The notes under the pieces were generated by a model. The model did not search any database and was not told where the DNA came from. It was given only the letters and a program-made list of their open reading frames with translations. This document shows positions 24,599 to 33,486 of a stretch of DNA of 64,000 nucleotides, piece by piece. Origin of the DNA: Streptomyces sp. SS1-1 (GTDB taxonomy: Bacteria; Actinomycetota; Actinomycetes; Streptomycetales; Streptomycetaceae); assembly GCF_008973465.1 (NCBI RefSeq), contig NZ_WBXN01000004.1:1550001-1614000 (forward strand), read 5' to 3'. The first letter of the stretch is position 1, and every line of letters begins with the position of its first letter. Position numbers and translations under genes: made by a program.

Positions 24599-26197
24599 TC
24601 AAGCGAGGGCGACGAGATCCGCGTAGCCGGCGCCCCACAGGTCCTCGACGCCGTCGGGCAGCAGGATGATCCGCTCCGGCTGCAGGGCCTCGACGGCACC
24701 CTCGTCGTGGGTGACGAGGACGACCGCGCCCTTGTACGTGCGCAGCGCGCCGAGGATCTCCTCGCGGCTGGCCGGGTCGAGGTTGTTCGTCGGCTCGTCG
24801 AGCAGCAGGACGTTCGCCGAGGAGACGACCAGGGTGGCGAGGGCCAGCCGGGTCTTCTCACCGCCGGAGAGGACGCCGGCCGGCTTGTCGACGTCGTCGC
24901 CGGAGAACAGGAACGAGCCGAGCACCTTGCGGACCTCGACGAGGTCCATGTCGGGGGCCGCCGAGCGCATGTTCTCCAGGACGGTGCGGTCGGGGTCCAG
25001 GGTCTCGTGCTCCTGGGCGTAGTAGCCGATCTTGAGGCCGTGGCCGGGGATGACCGCGCCGGTGTCCGGCTGCTCCACCCCGGCGAGGAGACGCAGCAGC
25101 GTGGTCTTGCCGGCGCCGTTGAGGCCGAGGATGACGACGCGGGAGCCCTTGTCGATGGCCAGGTCGACGTCGGTGAAGATCTCCAGGGAGCCGTACGACT
25201 TCGACAGGCCCTCGGCGGTGAGCGGCGTCTTGCCGCAGGGGGCGGGCTCGGGGAAGCGCAGCTTGGCGACCTTGTCGGACTGGCGGACCTCCTCCAGTCC
25301 GGACAGCAGGCGCTCGGCGCGCCGGGCCATGTTCTGGGCGGCGACCGTCTTGGTGGCCTTGGCGCGCATCTTGTCGGCCTGGGCGTTGAGCGCGGCGGCC
25401 TTCTTCTCGGCGTTCTGGCGCTCGCGCTTGCGGCGCTTCTCGTCGGCCTCGCGCTGCTGCTGGTAGAGCTTCCAGCCCATGTTGTAGACGTCGATCTGGG
25501 CGCGGTTGGCGTCCAGGTAGAACACCTTGTTCACGACGGTCTCGACCAGGTCGACGTCGTGGGAGATCACGATGAAGCCGCCGCGGTAGGTCTTCAGGTA
25601 GTCCCGCAGCCAGACGATCGAGTCGGCGTCGAGGTGGTTGGTCGGCTCGTCGAGGAGCAGGGTGTCCGCGTCGGAGAAGAGGATGCGGGCCAGCTCGATA
25701 CGGCGGCGCTGACCGCCGGAGAGGGTGTGCAGCGGCTGGCCGAGCACCCGGTCGGGCAGGTTGAGCGCGGCCGCGATGGTGGCGGCCTCGGCCTCGGCGG
25801 AGTAGCCGCCCTTGGTGAGGAACTCCGTCTCCTGGCGCTCGTACTGCTTGAGGGCCTTCTCGCGGGTGGCGCCCTTGCCGTTGGCGATGCGCTGCTCGTT
25901 GTCGCGCATCTTGCGGATCAGTACGTCGAGGCCGCGCGCGGAGAGGATGCGGTCGCGGGCGAGGACGTCGAGGTCGCCGGTGCGGGGGTCCTGCGGGAGG
26001 TAGCCGACCTCGCCCGAGCGGGTGATCTGTCCGGCGGCCGGGATGCCCTCGCCGGCCAGGCACTTGGTGAGGGTCGTCTTGCCCGCGCCGTTGCGGCCGA
26101 CGAGGCCGATGCGGTCGCCCTTGGCGACGCGGAAGGTCGCGGACTCGATGAGGACGCGCGCGCCGGCGCGCAGCTCGATACCGGTGGCGGAGATCAC
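24599..26197 (-). CDS. ABC-F family ATPase (ribosome-associated)
   Basis: 532 residues with two ABC domains and no membrane segment. Walker A motifs are GLVGRNGAGKTTL and VILGLNGAGKTTL. Signatures are LSGGQRRR and LSGGEKTR. Walker B regions are LLLDEPTNHLDAD and LLLDEPTNNLDPA. The charged linker between domains (QQQREADEKRRKRERQNAEKKAAA) is the P-site tRNA interaction motif region of ABC-F translation factors. It probably acts on stalled ribosomes; a resistance role cannot be excluded. The GTG at 26197 has CTGGAG upstream and fits the family start (VISATGIELRAG). Confidence 0.93.
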   Translation of the reverse strand: MISATGIELRAGARVLIESATFRVAKGDRIGLVGRNGAGKTTLTKCLAGEGIPAAGQITRSGEVGYLPQDPRTGDLDVLARDRILSARGLDVLIRKMRDNEQRIANGKGATREKALKQYERQETEFLTKGGYSAEAEAATIAAALNLPDRVLGQPLHTLSGGQRRRIELARILFSDADTLLLDEPTNHLDADSIVWLRDYLKTYRGGFIVISHDVDLVETVVNKVFYLDANRAQIDVYNMGWKLYQQQREADEKRRKRERQNAEKKAAALNAQADKMRAKATKTVAAQNMARRAERLLSGLEEVRQSDKVAKLRFPEPAPCGKTPLTAEGLSKSYGSLEIFTDVDLAIDKGSRVVILGLNGAGKTTLLRLLAGVEQPDTGAVIPGHGLKIGYYAQEHETLDPDRTVLENMRSAAPDMDLVEVRKVLGSFLFSGDDVDKPAGVLSGGEKTRLALATLVVSSANVLLLDEPTNNLDPASREEILGALRTYKGAVVLVTHDEGAVEALQPERIILLPDGVEDLWGAGYADLVALA

Positions 26198-26403
26198 GGT
26201 CAGACTCCAGGGCGGGGCTAGGTGGCGGTATGGGCGGCTGAGGACAGTCCCGCCGTCTAATGCGCGAGGAGAATGGCCATGGGGCCAGTCTAACGGGGCC
26301 GTGCAACCAGTTTTTCCGGCTTCGGACGACCCGTGACGGGTCATGCATCACACCGGCGGCGGCGACGGCCGCCCGACGACGCTGCGCACGAAAGGGTGAC
26401 GGC

Positions 26404-26817
26404 ATGGCAGGCACGAGCGGTGGGCGTCCGGGCCTCAGCCCGACGCTGCTGTACAAGGACGCGAAGGCGGCGGTCCGGCAGCTGACGGAGGCGTTCGGCT
26501 TCACGGAACTTGCCGTGTACGAGGGCGAGGACGGCAAGGTCGCGCACGCCGAACTGGAGCAGGGCGGCGGCGTGGTGATGCTGGGCTCGAAGGGCACCGG
26601 CAGCGCCTTCGACCGGGTGATGGAGGGCGCGGGTCCGGCCGGGGTGTACGTCGTCGTGGACGACGTCGACGCACACCACCGGCGGGCCGTGGAGCACGGC
26701 GCGGAGATCCTCATGCCCCCGAGGGACCAGGACTACGGCGGCCGGGACTATCTGGCCCGGGACCTGGAGGGCAACGTGTGGAGCTTCGGCACCTACGTCC
26801 CGGGCACGGGCGGCTGA
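26404..26817 (+). CDS. VOC-family (glyoxalase-like) protein
   Basis: 137 residues with two beta-alpha-beta-beta-beta modules: LSPTLLYKDAKAAVRQLTEAFGFTELAVYEG and AGVYVVVDDVDAHHRRAVEHGAEILMPPRDQDYGGRDYLARDLEGNVWSFGTY. The RDLEGNVWSFGTY ending is typical of the bleomycin-resistance/PhnB-type branch. Its Glu and His could bind a metal. Substrate is unknown. The ATG at 26404 lies nine bases after AAAGGG. Convergent with the 467-residue gene after five bases. Confidence 0.88.
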   Translation: MAGTSGGRPGLSPTLLYKDAKAAVRQLTEAFGFTELAVYEGEDGKVAHAELEQGGGVVMLGSKGTGSAFDRVMEGAGPAGVYVVVDDVDAHHRRAVEHGAEILMPPRDQDYGGRDYLARDLEGNVWSFGTYVPGTGG

Positions 26818-26822
26818 GGGGC

Positions 26823-28226
26823 TCAGCTCCCGCCGGTGTGCACCTGGAAGGCGGCCCGGCGCACGGCCCGGGCGAGCGCCGGGTCGGGGTGCGCGGCGGC
26901 GAGGGCGACCAGGACCTGCACGGTGCGGGGGTGGCCGACGGCACGCACCTCGTCGAGGAGGGCGGGCACGGTCGGCTGGACGGCGGACTCCAGGTGCCGT
27001 ACGAGCATCGGGGCCTCGCCGTGGTCGGCGACGGCGGCGGCGGTGTCCACCCAGAGCCAGGTGGCCTCCTCCCGGGTCAGCACCTCGTGGGCGTCCTCGG
27101 GGTCGGCGCCGTCGTGCTCGGCGAGCCACAGCAGGGCGTAGGGGCGCAGGGCCGGCTCGTCGGCGATCGCGCGCACGTCGGGTTCGGCGGGGGCGCCGAC
27201 CACGCGCAGCGCCTCGAAGGCGAGGCCGCGCAGCAGGGCGTCGTCGCCGCGGGCGGCGGCCAGCAGCTCGGTGACGGCGCTGCCGACGGGGCGGGCGGCG
27301 AGCCAGGCGCGGTACTCGTCGCGGGCGGCGTTCGGGCGCAGCTGGGCGCAGCCGCGCAGCATGTCCTCCGCGGACCGCTCGATGTTCCCGGCGGGGCTCT
27401 GGGCGGCCACGCAGATCTGCTCCAGCTTGACCCAGACCGCCCAGCTGCCGAGCGGGGTCAGGGTGGCCTGGCCGTCGCCGTAGGTGAGGGCGCCGACGGA
27501 GGCGAGGGCGGTGAGGGCCCAGTCGAGCAGCGGGGCGAGGGGGGTGTCCTCGGCGGGTCTCGCGTCGGGGAGCGGCTCGGGGCTCGGCCCGTACGGGATC
27601 TCGCAGCGCTCGGTGCGCAGCTCGGTGACGCGCTGCTCCAGCAGGTCGAGGAGCTGCTCGACGGGGACGGGCCCGGCGGACAGCTGGAGGAAGGACAGCA
27701 CCTGGGGCAGGGCCGAGACGACGTCGGCGACGGCGGCGTGGTGGAGGTGGGCGGGCTCGGGGTGGGCCAGCGACCAGGCGTCGAAGAGGGCGACCCAGCC
27801 GCGCAGGACGGCGCTGTCGTCGCGGTCCCAGGCCCGCAGCCGCCAGCTGGGGCGCGCGCTGTCGCCGTGCACCTCGACGAGGCCGGCGAGCCGGGCGGTG
27901 TCCCAGTCGGCCCGGACCTGAGCGACGCTCAGGCCGAGGGCGCGGGAGGCGCGTTCGGCGGTCTCGTCGGAGAGGGTGCCTTTGCCGTCGGGGTTCGCGT
28001 TCGTACGGCCGGGGCGCAGGGCGGTGTCGGCCCAGAGGGCGACGCGGACCGCGCCGGCGAGGAGGGAGCGTGCCATTCCGGCCAGCTCGGACCGGGCCGG
28101 TGTGCCCTCCGGGGGCCGGGGCGCGGGGCGGCGCGGGCGGCGCTGGTTCACTGCTCCGGGGGCGGCGGCCAGGGGTCGCGGGCGGACGAGTCGAAGCCTG
28201 GAGTCGCGCGGGATACGGGACGTCAC
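26823..28226 (-). CDS. Unrecognised conserved-type protein with N-terminal winged-helix-like and C-terminal HEAT-like regions
   Basis: 467 residues, soluble. The N-terminal 60 residues are Pro/Arg-rich. About residues 85-130 (ETAERASRALGLSVAQVRADWDTARLAGLVEVHGD) resemble a winged helix. The second half is a run of Ala/Leu-rich helical pairs (ALLRGLAFEALRVVGAPAEPDVRAIADEPALRPYALLWLAEHDG, VPALLDEVRAVGHPRTVQVLVALAAAH) suggesting HEAT-type repeats. I know related uncharacterised Streptomyces proteins but no function. The GTG at 28226 gives MTSRIPRDSRLRL; the exact start is uncertain because no clear ribosome binding site is present. Confidence 0.65.
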   Translation of the reverse strand: MTSRIPRDSRLRLVRPRPLAAAPGAVNQRRPRRPAPRPPEGTPARSELAGMARSLLAGAVRVALWADTALRPGRTNANPDGKGTLSDETAERASRALGLSVAQVRADWDTARLAGLVEVHGDSARPSWRLRAWDRDDSAVLRGWVALFDAWSLAHPEPAHLHHAAVADVVSALPQVLSFLQLSAGPVPVEQLLDLLEQRVTELRTERCEIPYGPSPEPLPDARPAEDTPLAPLLDWALTALASVGALTYGDGQATLTPLGSWAVWVKLEQICVAAQSPAGNIERSAEDMLRGCAQLRPNAARDEYRAWLAARPVGSAVTELLAAARGDDALLRGLAFEALRVVGAPAEPDVRAIADEPALRPYALLWLAEHDGADPEDAHEVLTREEATWLWVDTAAAVADHGEAPMLVRHLESAVQPTVPALLDEVRAVGHPRTVQVLVALAAAHPDPALARAVRRAAFQVHTGGS

Positions 28227-28382
28227 GGGTGCAGTCTTCCGGTTGACGGTCCGAAAACCCAAACGGAATGCCGTGAGCGGCTCCGGGGACGGGCGGCGCG
28301 AGGGGTCCGACGGGTGCCGGGGCACCGGGAACAGGCCATCGGTACGGCCTTAAACGGAATGGCACGGCAGGGCACGGGACGG

Positions 28383-28413
28383 CACGGGACCAGCCGGGCG
28401 GGCGGGTCCCGTG
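28383..28413. terminator. Hairpin terminator after the alpha/beta hydrolase gene
   Basis: CACGGGACC and GGTCCCGTG form a 9-bp stem, about 50 bases past the hydrolase stop on its strand. The flanking 28340-28460 is built of short GGCACGGGAC/GGGTCCCGTG repeats and offers alternative pairings. Confidence 0.5.
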
Positions 28414-28461
28414 GGTCCGGTCCCGTCGGGGGGTCCCGTGGGGGGCCCGTGAGGGGGCGTA

Positions 28462-29586
28462 TCAGACCAGCGGTGTCATGAAGCGGCGCAGCGACTCCTC
28501 GTAGAAGCCGGGGTCGGCGTTCCACATGGCGGCGTGCGGGGCGTCCCGCACGGTGTGCAGGGTGACGAGGTCGGGGTGGGCCCTGGCCAGGCGGCGGGAC
28601 AGGGTCCAGGGGGCCACCCGGTCGCCGGGGCCGTGGAAGACGACGGTGGGGACCGTGACGCCCTCGAAGACGTCTGCGCCGGAGCGGTCCGCGGTCAGGT
28701 TCGCGCGGCCCTGGGCGGCGCGCACGGCGAGGGGCAGCAGGGCGTTCGGGGTGTGGCGGGCCGCGGCGAGGGCGCGCAACGTGGTCTCCCAGCTGAGCAC
28801 CGGGGAGTCCAGGACGAGCCCGGCGATCCGGTCGCGCAGGCTGGAGCGGGCGGCGGCGCGCAGCGCCATGGTGGCGCCGGTGGACCAGCCGAGCAGGACG
28901 ATCTTCCGGGCGCCGTAGCGCACGGCGTAGCGCATCGCGGCGTCGACGTCGCGCCACTCGGTCTCGCCGAAGTGGTGCAGCCCGTCCGGCGGGCGGGGCG
29001 CGCCGAGGTCGCCGCGGTAGGCGAGGGCGAGCACCGGGACGTGCCGGGCGTTGAGGGGCCGCATGAGGTTCATGGCGTGTTCGCGGGTGGTGCCCAGGCC
29101 GTGCACCGCGATGAGCCAGGTGCCCCGGGCGCCGGGCACGAACCAGGCGGGCAGCGGACCGAGTTCGCCCGGGATGTCGACGTCGGCGTGGTCGAGGCCG
29201 AGGGTGGCGCGCGGGTTGCCGACGTACACGTTGGGGGTGAGCCAGACGCTGTCGCCGGGCTTCAGGGTGCCGTGGGTGACCCGCTCCAGACGGCGGACCA
29301 CGGTGTCGGCGGAGTGCTGCGCGTCCTCGAGGACGGGGCCGACGACGGCGTGCGAGCCGTCACCGGCCAGGCCGTACGTGCCGGGACGCAGCGAGGCCAG
29401 GTCGCGGGTGAGGGTGATCTGCCCGGCGGCCGTGGCGTGCACGGTGAGCCGGGGTTCGGTGGGCAGCGGGCGGCCGGGGGTCGCCGTCAGGGCGGCGCCG
29501 CTGGCGAGCCGCCCGGCGGCGACGCTCGCGGCGCCGGCGGCCAGGGCCACGGAGACGGCTGCGGCCGTCGTTCGGACAGTGCGCAC
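28462..29586 (-). CDS. Exported alpha/beta hydrolase
   Basis: 374 residues. An N-terminal hydrophobic Ala-rich segment (TTAAAVSVALAAGAASVAAGRLA) is a signal peptide or anchor. The hydrolase fold begins at GTWLIAVHGLGTTREHAM. The nucleophile elbow is LLGWSTGATMAL (Ser), the acid lies in VFHGPGDRVAP and the His in RDAPHAAMWN. The HGLG-type oxyanion loop and serine elbow are intact, so the enzyme should be active on an ester or peptide; the substrate is unknown. The GTG at 29586 is chosen because the signal segment follows directly; the open frame further upstream runs into repeat DNA. Confidence 0.85.
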   Translation of the reverse strand: MRTVRTTAAAVSVALAAGAASVAAGRLASGAALTATPGRPLPTEPRLTVHATAAGQITLTRDLASLRPGTYGLAGDGSHAVVGPVLEDAQHSADTVVRRLERVTHGTLKPGDSVWLTPNVYVGNPRATLGLDHADVDIPGELGPLPAWFVPGARGTWLIAVHGLGTTREHAMNLMRPLNARHVPVLALAYRGDLGAPRPPDGLHHFGETEWRDVDAAMRYAVRYGARKIVLLGWSTGATMALRAAARSSLRDRIAGLVLDSPVLSWETTLRALAAARHTPNALLPLAVRAAQGRANLTADRSGADVFEGVTVPTVVFHGPGDRVAPWTLSRRLARAHPDLVTLHTVRDAPHAAMWNADPGFYEESLRRFMTPLV

Positions 29587-29629
29587 CCGTCCAGTGTCCG
29601 GAACGACCGGCCTGACGGCCAGTGGGAGG

Positions 29630-30200
29630 GCGGGGTGGGGTGACGTGCGCGCGGTCGCGCGGCCGGGCGGGGCGAGACCGCACGGGTGGCCGCCGGACAC
29701 CAGTCCCGGGCGCGCCCCGCCTTCGCGGGCCGCTCCTCGCACGGCACGAGCCGGGCCCCGGCAAGGCGGGGTGACGAGCGCGCGACGAAGCAGCCGAGCC
29801 ACGGAGCCGAGTGACTTGCGCGCCGCCGCGCGGCCGAGCGGAGCAAGACCGCACGCGTAGCCGCCGGACACCTACCCCGGGCGCACCCCGCCTCCACGGG
29901 CCGCTCCCCGCACGCGGCAAGCGGAACCCGGCGGAGCGGGGGTGAAGAGCTCGCGGCGAAGCAGCCGAGTGGCGCGCTGTGTGGACGAGCGCGCGGCCGA
30001 GCCGCAGGGCCGGGTGACGTGCGCGCGGCCGGGCGGCGTGAGACCGCACGCGCGGCCGCAGGACACCTGCCCCCGGCACTCCCCGCCTCCACGGGCCGCT
30101 CCCCGCACGTGACGAGCGGTGCGAGACCGTATGCCTGGCCGCCGGACACCTGCCCCGGGCGCGCCCCGCCTCCACCGCCCGCCCCTCGCACGGGCAGGCG
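29630..30200. repeat. Gene-free stretch with about four imperfect intergenic repeats
   Basis: The core GAGACCGCACGnGTGGCCGC, followed by CGGACACC, CCCGGGCGCGCCCCGCC and CGGGCCGCTCCTCGCACG-type segments, recurs starting at about 29674, 29845, 30040 and 30123. The first three are 170-195 bases apart and the last two 83. Between them other shared pieces recur, such as GACGAAGCAGCCGAG. Long open frames cross the region only because of GC bias and repetition; their translations are Arg/Ala/Gly-rich and unlike proteins. The 29587-30378 gap thus holds repeats and one terminator. Confidence 0.75.
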
Positions 30201-30337
30201 GGCGGGTGGCGGGCCGAAGCGGGCCGCCGGGGCCATGGCGCCGCCGGAGGCGGGCGCACCCCGGCCCGTGCGGGAAAGGACGGCACCACGGCCGAGGTGA
30301 CGGGCCGTCGGCGCCTGCCGGCCGGTCGTAGGGCGGT

Positions 30338-30360
30338 GCCCCCGGCCTGACGCCGGGGGC
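30338..30360. terminator. Hairpin terminator after the class II aldolase gene
   Basis: GCCCCCGGC and GCCGGGGGC form a perfect 9-bp stem with a 5-base loop, 18 bases past the stop of the minus-strand gene. Confidence 0.75.
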
Positions 30361-30378
30361 AGCAGGCGCCCGGGGCCG

Positions 30379-31080
30379 TCAGCCCTGTTGCCCGTATCCC
30401 TTCAGGCGCTCCCCCACCTCCGCCACCTGTTCCCCGGACAGGAGGGTCGGGGTCAGGCCCGGGACCGAGGAGGCCGTGAGCCAGACGCGGCACATCCATT
30501 CCAGTTGGGCCGTGCGGTCGTACGCCTGGTCCAGGGTGGCGCCGTGGGCGACGGTGCCGTGGTTGCGCAGGAGGCAGGCGGTACGGCCGGTGAGGGCCCG
30601 CAGCATGTTCTCGGCCAACTCCTCGGTGCCGTACGCCGCGTAGGGGGCGACCCGGACGGGTCCGCCGAGGGCCGCGGCCATGTAGTGGATCAGTGGGAGT
30701 TCGGGCACCAGGGTCGAGACGGCCGTCGCGTGGACGGCGTGGGTGTGCACGACGGCGCGGGCGTCGGTGGCGGCGTAGACGGCGAGGTGCATGGGCAGTT
30801 CGCTGGTCGGCACCAGGGTGCCCAGCACCTGCCGGCCGTTGAGGGCGACGCCCGTGACGTCCTGGGCGGTGAGCCGGTCGTACGGCACGCCGGACGGCGT
30901 GACCAGCACCGTGTCCCCCACCCGCACCGAGACGTTCCCGGACGTGCCGACCACGAGTCCGTCGGCGACGGTCCGGCGGGCCGTGGCGACCAGGGCCTCC
31001 CAGGCCGCCGCCTCCTCGGGCCGCACCGTGCGCCGGTTCGGGACGTCGCCGTCCCCCTGCTCCCACCGTTCGTCAGCCAT
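30379..31080 (-). CDS. Class II aldolase/adducin family protein
   Basis: 233 residues. The fold signature GLVVGTSGNVSVRVGDTVLVTPSGVPYDRL is followed by SELPMHLAVYAATDARAVVHTHAVHATAVST, with the two zinc-binding His, and CLLRNHGTVAHGATLDQAYDRTAQLEWMCRVW, with the third His and helix. These enzymes cleave or epimerise sugar phosphates such as L-fuculose-1-phosphate; the substrate is not readable. The ATG at 31080 starts MADERWEQGDG. Divergent from the lysozyme gene. Confidence 0.9.
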   Translation of the reverse strand: MADERWEQGDGDVPNRRTVRPEEAAAWEALVATARRTVADGLVVGTSGNVSVRVGDTVLVTPSGVPYDRLTAQDVTGVALNGRQVLGTLVPTSELPMHLAVYAATDARAVVHTHAVHATAVSTLVPELPLIHYMAAALGGPVRVAPYAAYGTEELAENMLRALTGRTACLLRNHGTVAHGATLDQAYDRTAQLEWMCRVWLTASSVPGLTPTLLSGEQVAEVGERLKGYGQQG

Positions 31081-31278
31081 GCGGCGATCCTGCCAGGCGC
31101 GGTGCGCGAAGTCGCCGGTGGATGGGGGCACTTCAGGGCGGAGGGGCGACCTCCGGGAGGGTGCATACCCCGACATACCGTCCGCTCCGGCCGCTTGGCC
31201 TGAGATCGATCGGAGTTCAACGATCTTCCGATAATCTCCGGGTGATTTGCCGCACACGCCACCATTCCGGGGGGAACC

Positions 31279-32037
31279 ATGGCCCGTGCCCGCAAACCGT
31301 CCCGACTCGCCGTGTCCTGCGCGGCCGTGCTCGCGCTCACCGCCACCGCCGTCGCCGTCCCCGTCTCAGGAGCACCGGCCCCGCCCGCTGCCGCCGCCGC
31401 CGCCGGAAAGCCCCGAGGTCATGACGTCTCGTCGCACCAGAAGGACGTCGACTGGGCGGACAGCCGGGCGCGGGGCGCGCGGTTCGTCTACGTCAAGGCG
31501 ACCGAGTCGCACACCTACCGCAACCCCTACTACGCCCGGCAGTACGACGGCGCCCGCGCCGCCGGCCTGGTGCGCGGCGCCTACCACTTCGCCCTGCCCG
31601 ACCGGTCCTCGGGCCGTGCGCAGGCGGCGTTCTTCGTACGCAACGGCGGCGGCTGGCGGCCGGACGGCTGGACCCTGCCGCCCGCGCTCGACATCGAGTA
31701 CAACCCGTACGGCTCGCACAAGTGCTACGGGCTGCCCAAGGCGGCGATGACCGCCTGGATCGGGGCGTTCAGCGACGAGGTGCGCCGGCTGACCGGCCGC
31801 CGCCCGGTGATCTACACCACCGCCCACTGGTGGAACACCTGCACCGGCGCCTCCCGCGCCTTCGCCGACCACCCGCTCTGGGTGGCCCGCTACGATGTCC
31901 CGGACCCCGGAACGTTGCCGTCCGGATGGCGCGCCTGGACCCTCTGGCAGTACGACAACGGCGGCGGCCTGCCGGGTGACCAGAATCTCTTCAACGGGTC
32001 CCTGACCCAGCTCAGGTCGTTCGCCCGCGGCGGCTGA
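31279..32037 (+). CDS. Secreted GH25 lysozyme-family muramidase
   Basis: 252 residues. The signal peptide has basic residues followed by LAVSCAAVLALTATAVAVPVSGA and an Ala-rich cleavage region. The GH25 domain starts at RGHDVSSHQKDVDW (catalytic Asp) and continues with ARFVYVKATESHTYRNPYYARQYDGARAAGLVRGAYHF, the catalytic DIEY and the closing WRAWTLWQYDNGG. It cleaves the MurNAc-GlcNAc bond of cell wall, for self-remodelling or attack on other bacteria. No separate cell-wall binding domain is present. GGGGGGAACC lies just upstream of the ATG at 31279. Confidence 0.93.
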   Translation: MARARKPSRLAVSCAAVLALTATAVAVPVSGAPAPPAAAAAAGKPRGHDVSSHQKDVDWADSRARGARFVYVKATESHTYRNPYYARQYDGARAAGLVRGAYHFALPDRSSGRAQAAFFVRNGGGWRPDGWTLPPALDIEYNPYGSHKCYGLPKAAMTAWIGAFSDEVRRLTGRRPVIYTTAHWWNTCTGASRAFADHPLWVARYDVPDPGTLPSGWRAWTLWQYDNGGGLPGDQNLFNGSLTQLRSFARGG

Positions 32038-32144
32038 ACCGCGCCGCGCCCCGGCCGCGCCCCGGCCCCGCCCGGGCACCGCGGACGGGGGCCTTCCGTT
32101 CATAGGGGAAACCCTCCCTGCCGGACACCGCGCGGCCCGCCCCA

Positions 32145-32177
32145 GTTCACCTTCCGTTCACTCAGGTTTCCTACGTT
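32145..32177 (+). promoter_or_regulatory. PHO box (PhoP-binding direct repeats) upstream of the phosphate transporter
   Basis: Two adjacent 11-base units, GTTCACCTTCC (32145-32155) and GTTCACTCAGG (32156-32166), fit the Streptomyces PhoP direct-repeat consensus. A degenerate third unit may reach 32177. The site ends about 37 bases before the transporter start. Related Streptomyces pitH genes are PhoP-controlled (family knowledge). Confidence 0.72.
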
Positions 32178-32213
32178 CATCGAGCCAATGACCTCGAACG
32201 ATTGCCTGGGTAA

Positions 32214-33449
32214 ATGGAAAACTTCTCGCTGATCCTCGCGATCGTGGTGGTAACCGCGCTCGCGTTCGATTTCACGAACGGTTTTCACGACACCGCCAAC
32301 GCGATGGCCACGACCATCTCGACCGGTGCGCTCAAGCCCAAGGTCGCGGTGGCCATGTCCGCCGTGCTCAACCTTGTAGGCGCTTTCCTCTCGGTGGAGG
32401 TCGCCAACACGATCTCCAAGGGTCTCGTCGACGAGACCGGCATCCGTCCCGAGGTCATCTTCGCCGCCCTGGTCGGCGCGATCCTCTGGAACCTCGTCAC
32501 CTGGCTGGTGGGCCTGCCCTCCAGCTCGTCGCACGCCCTGATGGGCGGCCTGATCGGCGCCACCATCGCCTCGGCCGGCGTCGGCGCCGTCCACGGCGAC
32601 GTGCTCGTCACGAAGGTCCTGCTCCCGGCCCTCGCCGCCCCGATCGTCGCGGGCGTCGCGGCCCTGCTGGCCACGCGGCTCACGTACACCCTCGGCAAGA
32701 AGGCGGACGGCGAGGCCGCGAAGAAGGGCTACCGCGCCGGCCAGATCGCCTCCGCGGGCCTCGTCTCCCTCGCCCACGGCACCAACGACGCCCAGAAGAC
32801 CATGGGCATCATCACCCTCGCCCTGATCGCGGGCGGCGCCCTCGCCCCCGCCTCGGACCCGCCCACCTGGGTCATCCTCTCCGCCGGCCTGGCCATCGCG
32901 CTCGGCACCTACCTCGGCGGCTGGCGGATCATCCGCACCATGGGCAAGGGCCTCACCGACCTCCAGCCGCAGCAGGGCTTCGCCGCCCAGACCAGCGCCG
33001 CGACGGTCATCCTGGCCTCCTCCCACCTCGGCTTCTCCCTGTCCACCACGCACTCCGTGTCCGGTTCCGTGATGGGCGCCGGTCTCGGCCGCAAGGGCGG
33101 TGTGGTCCGCTGGTCCACGGCCACCCGGATGTTCGTCGCCTGGGCCCTGACCCTGCCGGCCGCCGCGCTGGTCGCGGCGCTCGCCGAGTACGTGACGGGC
33201 CTCGGCACCTGGGGCACCGCCGCCGTCGCGGTCTTCCTGATCGCCTCCAGCTTCGCGATCTGGCGGATCTCCCGCCGCGAGGTCGTCGACCACACCAACG
33301 TCACCGGCGACGAGGACGAGCCCGCCGGTGTGGTCACCACCGCCATCGCCGTCGTGACCCCGCCTCCCACGGGCACGGTGACCGACGACCTCTCCGTCAC
33401 CCTCCCGGCACCGGCCCCCGGACCCGAGCCCACCAGGGCCGCGGTCTGA
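32214..33449 (+). CDS. Low-affinity inorganic phosphate transporter, Pit family
   Basis: 411-residue polytopic membrane protein. The two inverted PHO4 signatures are both present: FDFTNGFHDTANAMATTISTGAL near the N-terminus and SLAHGTNDAQKTMGIITLALI in the middle. About ten hydrophobic helices are visible, with the SSSSHALMGGLIGA and SSHLGFSLSTTHSVSGSVMGAG loops. It imports metal-phosphate with protons. A PHO box lies directly upstream, so expression probably responds to phosphate through PhoP. The 73-residue membrane gene follows after 37 bases, as in the known pitH2 arrangement. Confidence 0.95.
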   Translation: MENFSLILAIVVVTALAFDFTNGFHDTANAMATTISTGALKPKVAVAMSAVLNLVGAFLSVEVANTISKGLVDETGIRPEVIFAALVGAILWNLVTWLVGLPSSSSHALMGGLIGATIASAGVGAVHGDVLVTKVLLPALAAPIVAGVAALLATRLTYTLGKKADGEAAKKGYRAGQIASAGLVSLAHGTNDAQKTMGIITLALIAGGALAPASDPPTWVILSAGLAIALGTYLGGWRIIRTMGKGLTDLQPQQGFAAQTSAATVILASSHLGFSLSTTHSVSGSVMGAGLGRKGGVVRWSTATRMFVAWALTLPAAALVAALAEYVTGLGTWGTAAVAVFLIASSFAIWRISRREVVDHTNVTGDEDEPAGVVTTAIAVVTPPPTGTVTDDLSVTLPAPAPGPEPTRAAV

Positions 33450-33486
33450 CCCCCGGTCACCCCTCCCGGCAACACAAGGAAGCAGC

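Noticed and set aside
29674-30200. Possible CRISPR array in the repeat-rich gap
   Set aside because: Repeat copies are long (over 70 bases), imperfect and unevenly spaced, with no cas genes nearby.
29360-31066. A long minus-strand frame across the repeat gap and the aldolase gene
   Set aside because: Runs through repeat DNA and two real genes in another frame; Arg/Pro/Ala-rich low-complexity product.
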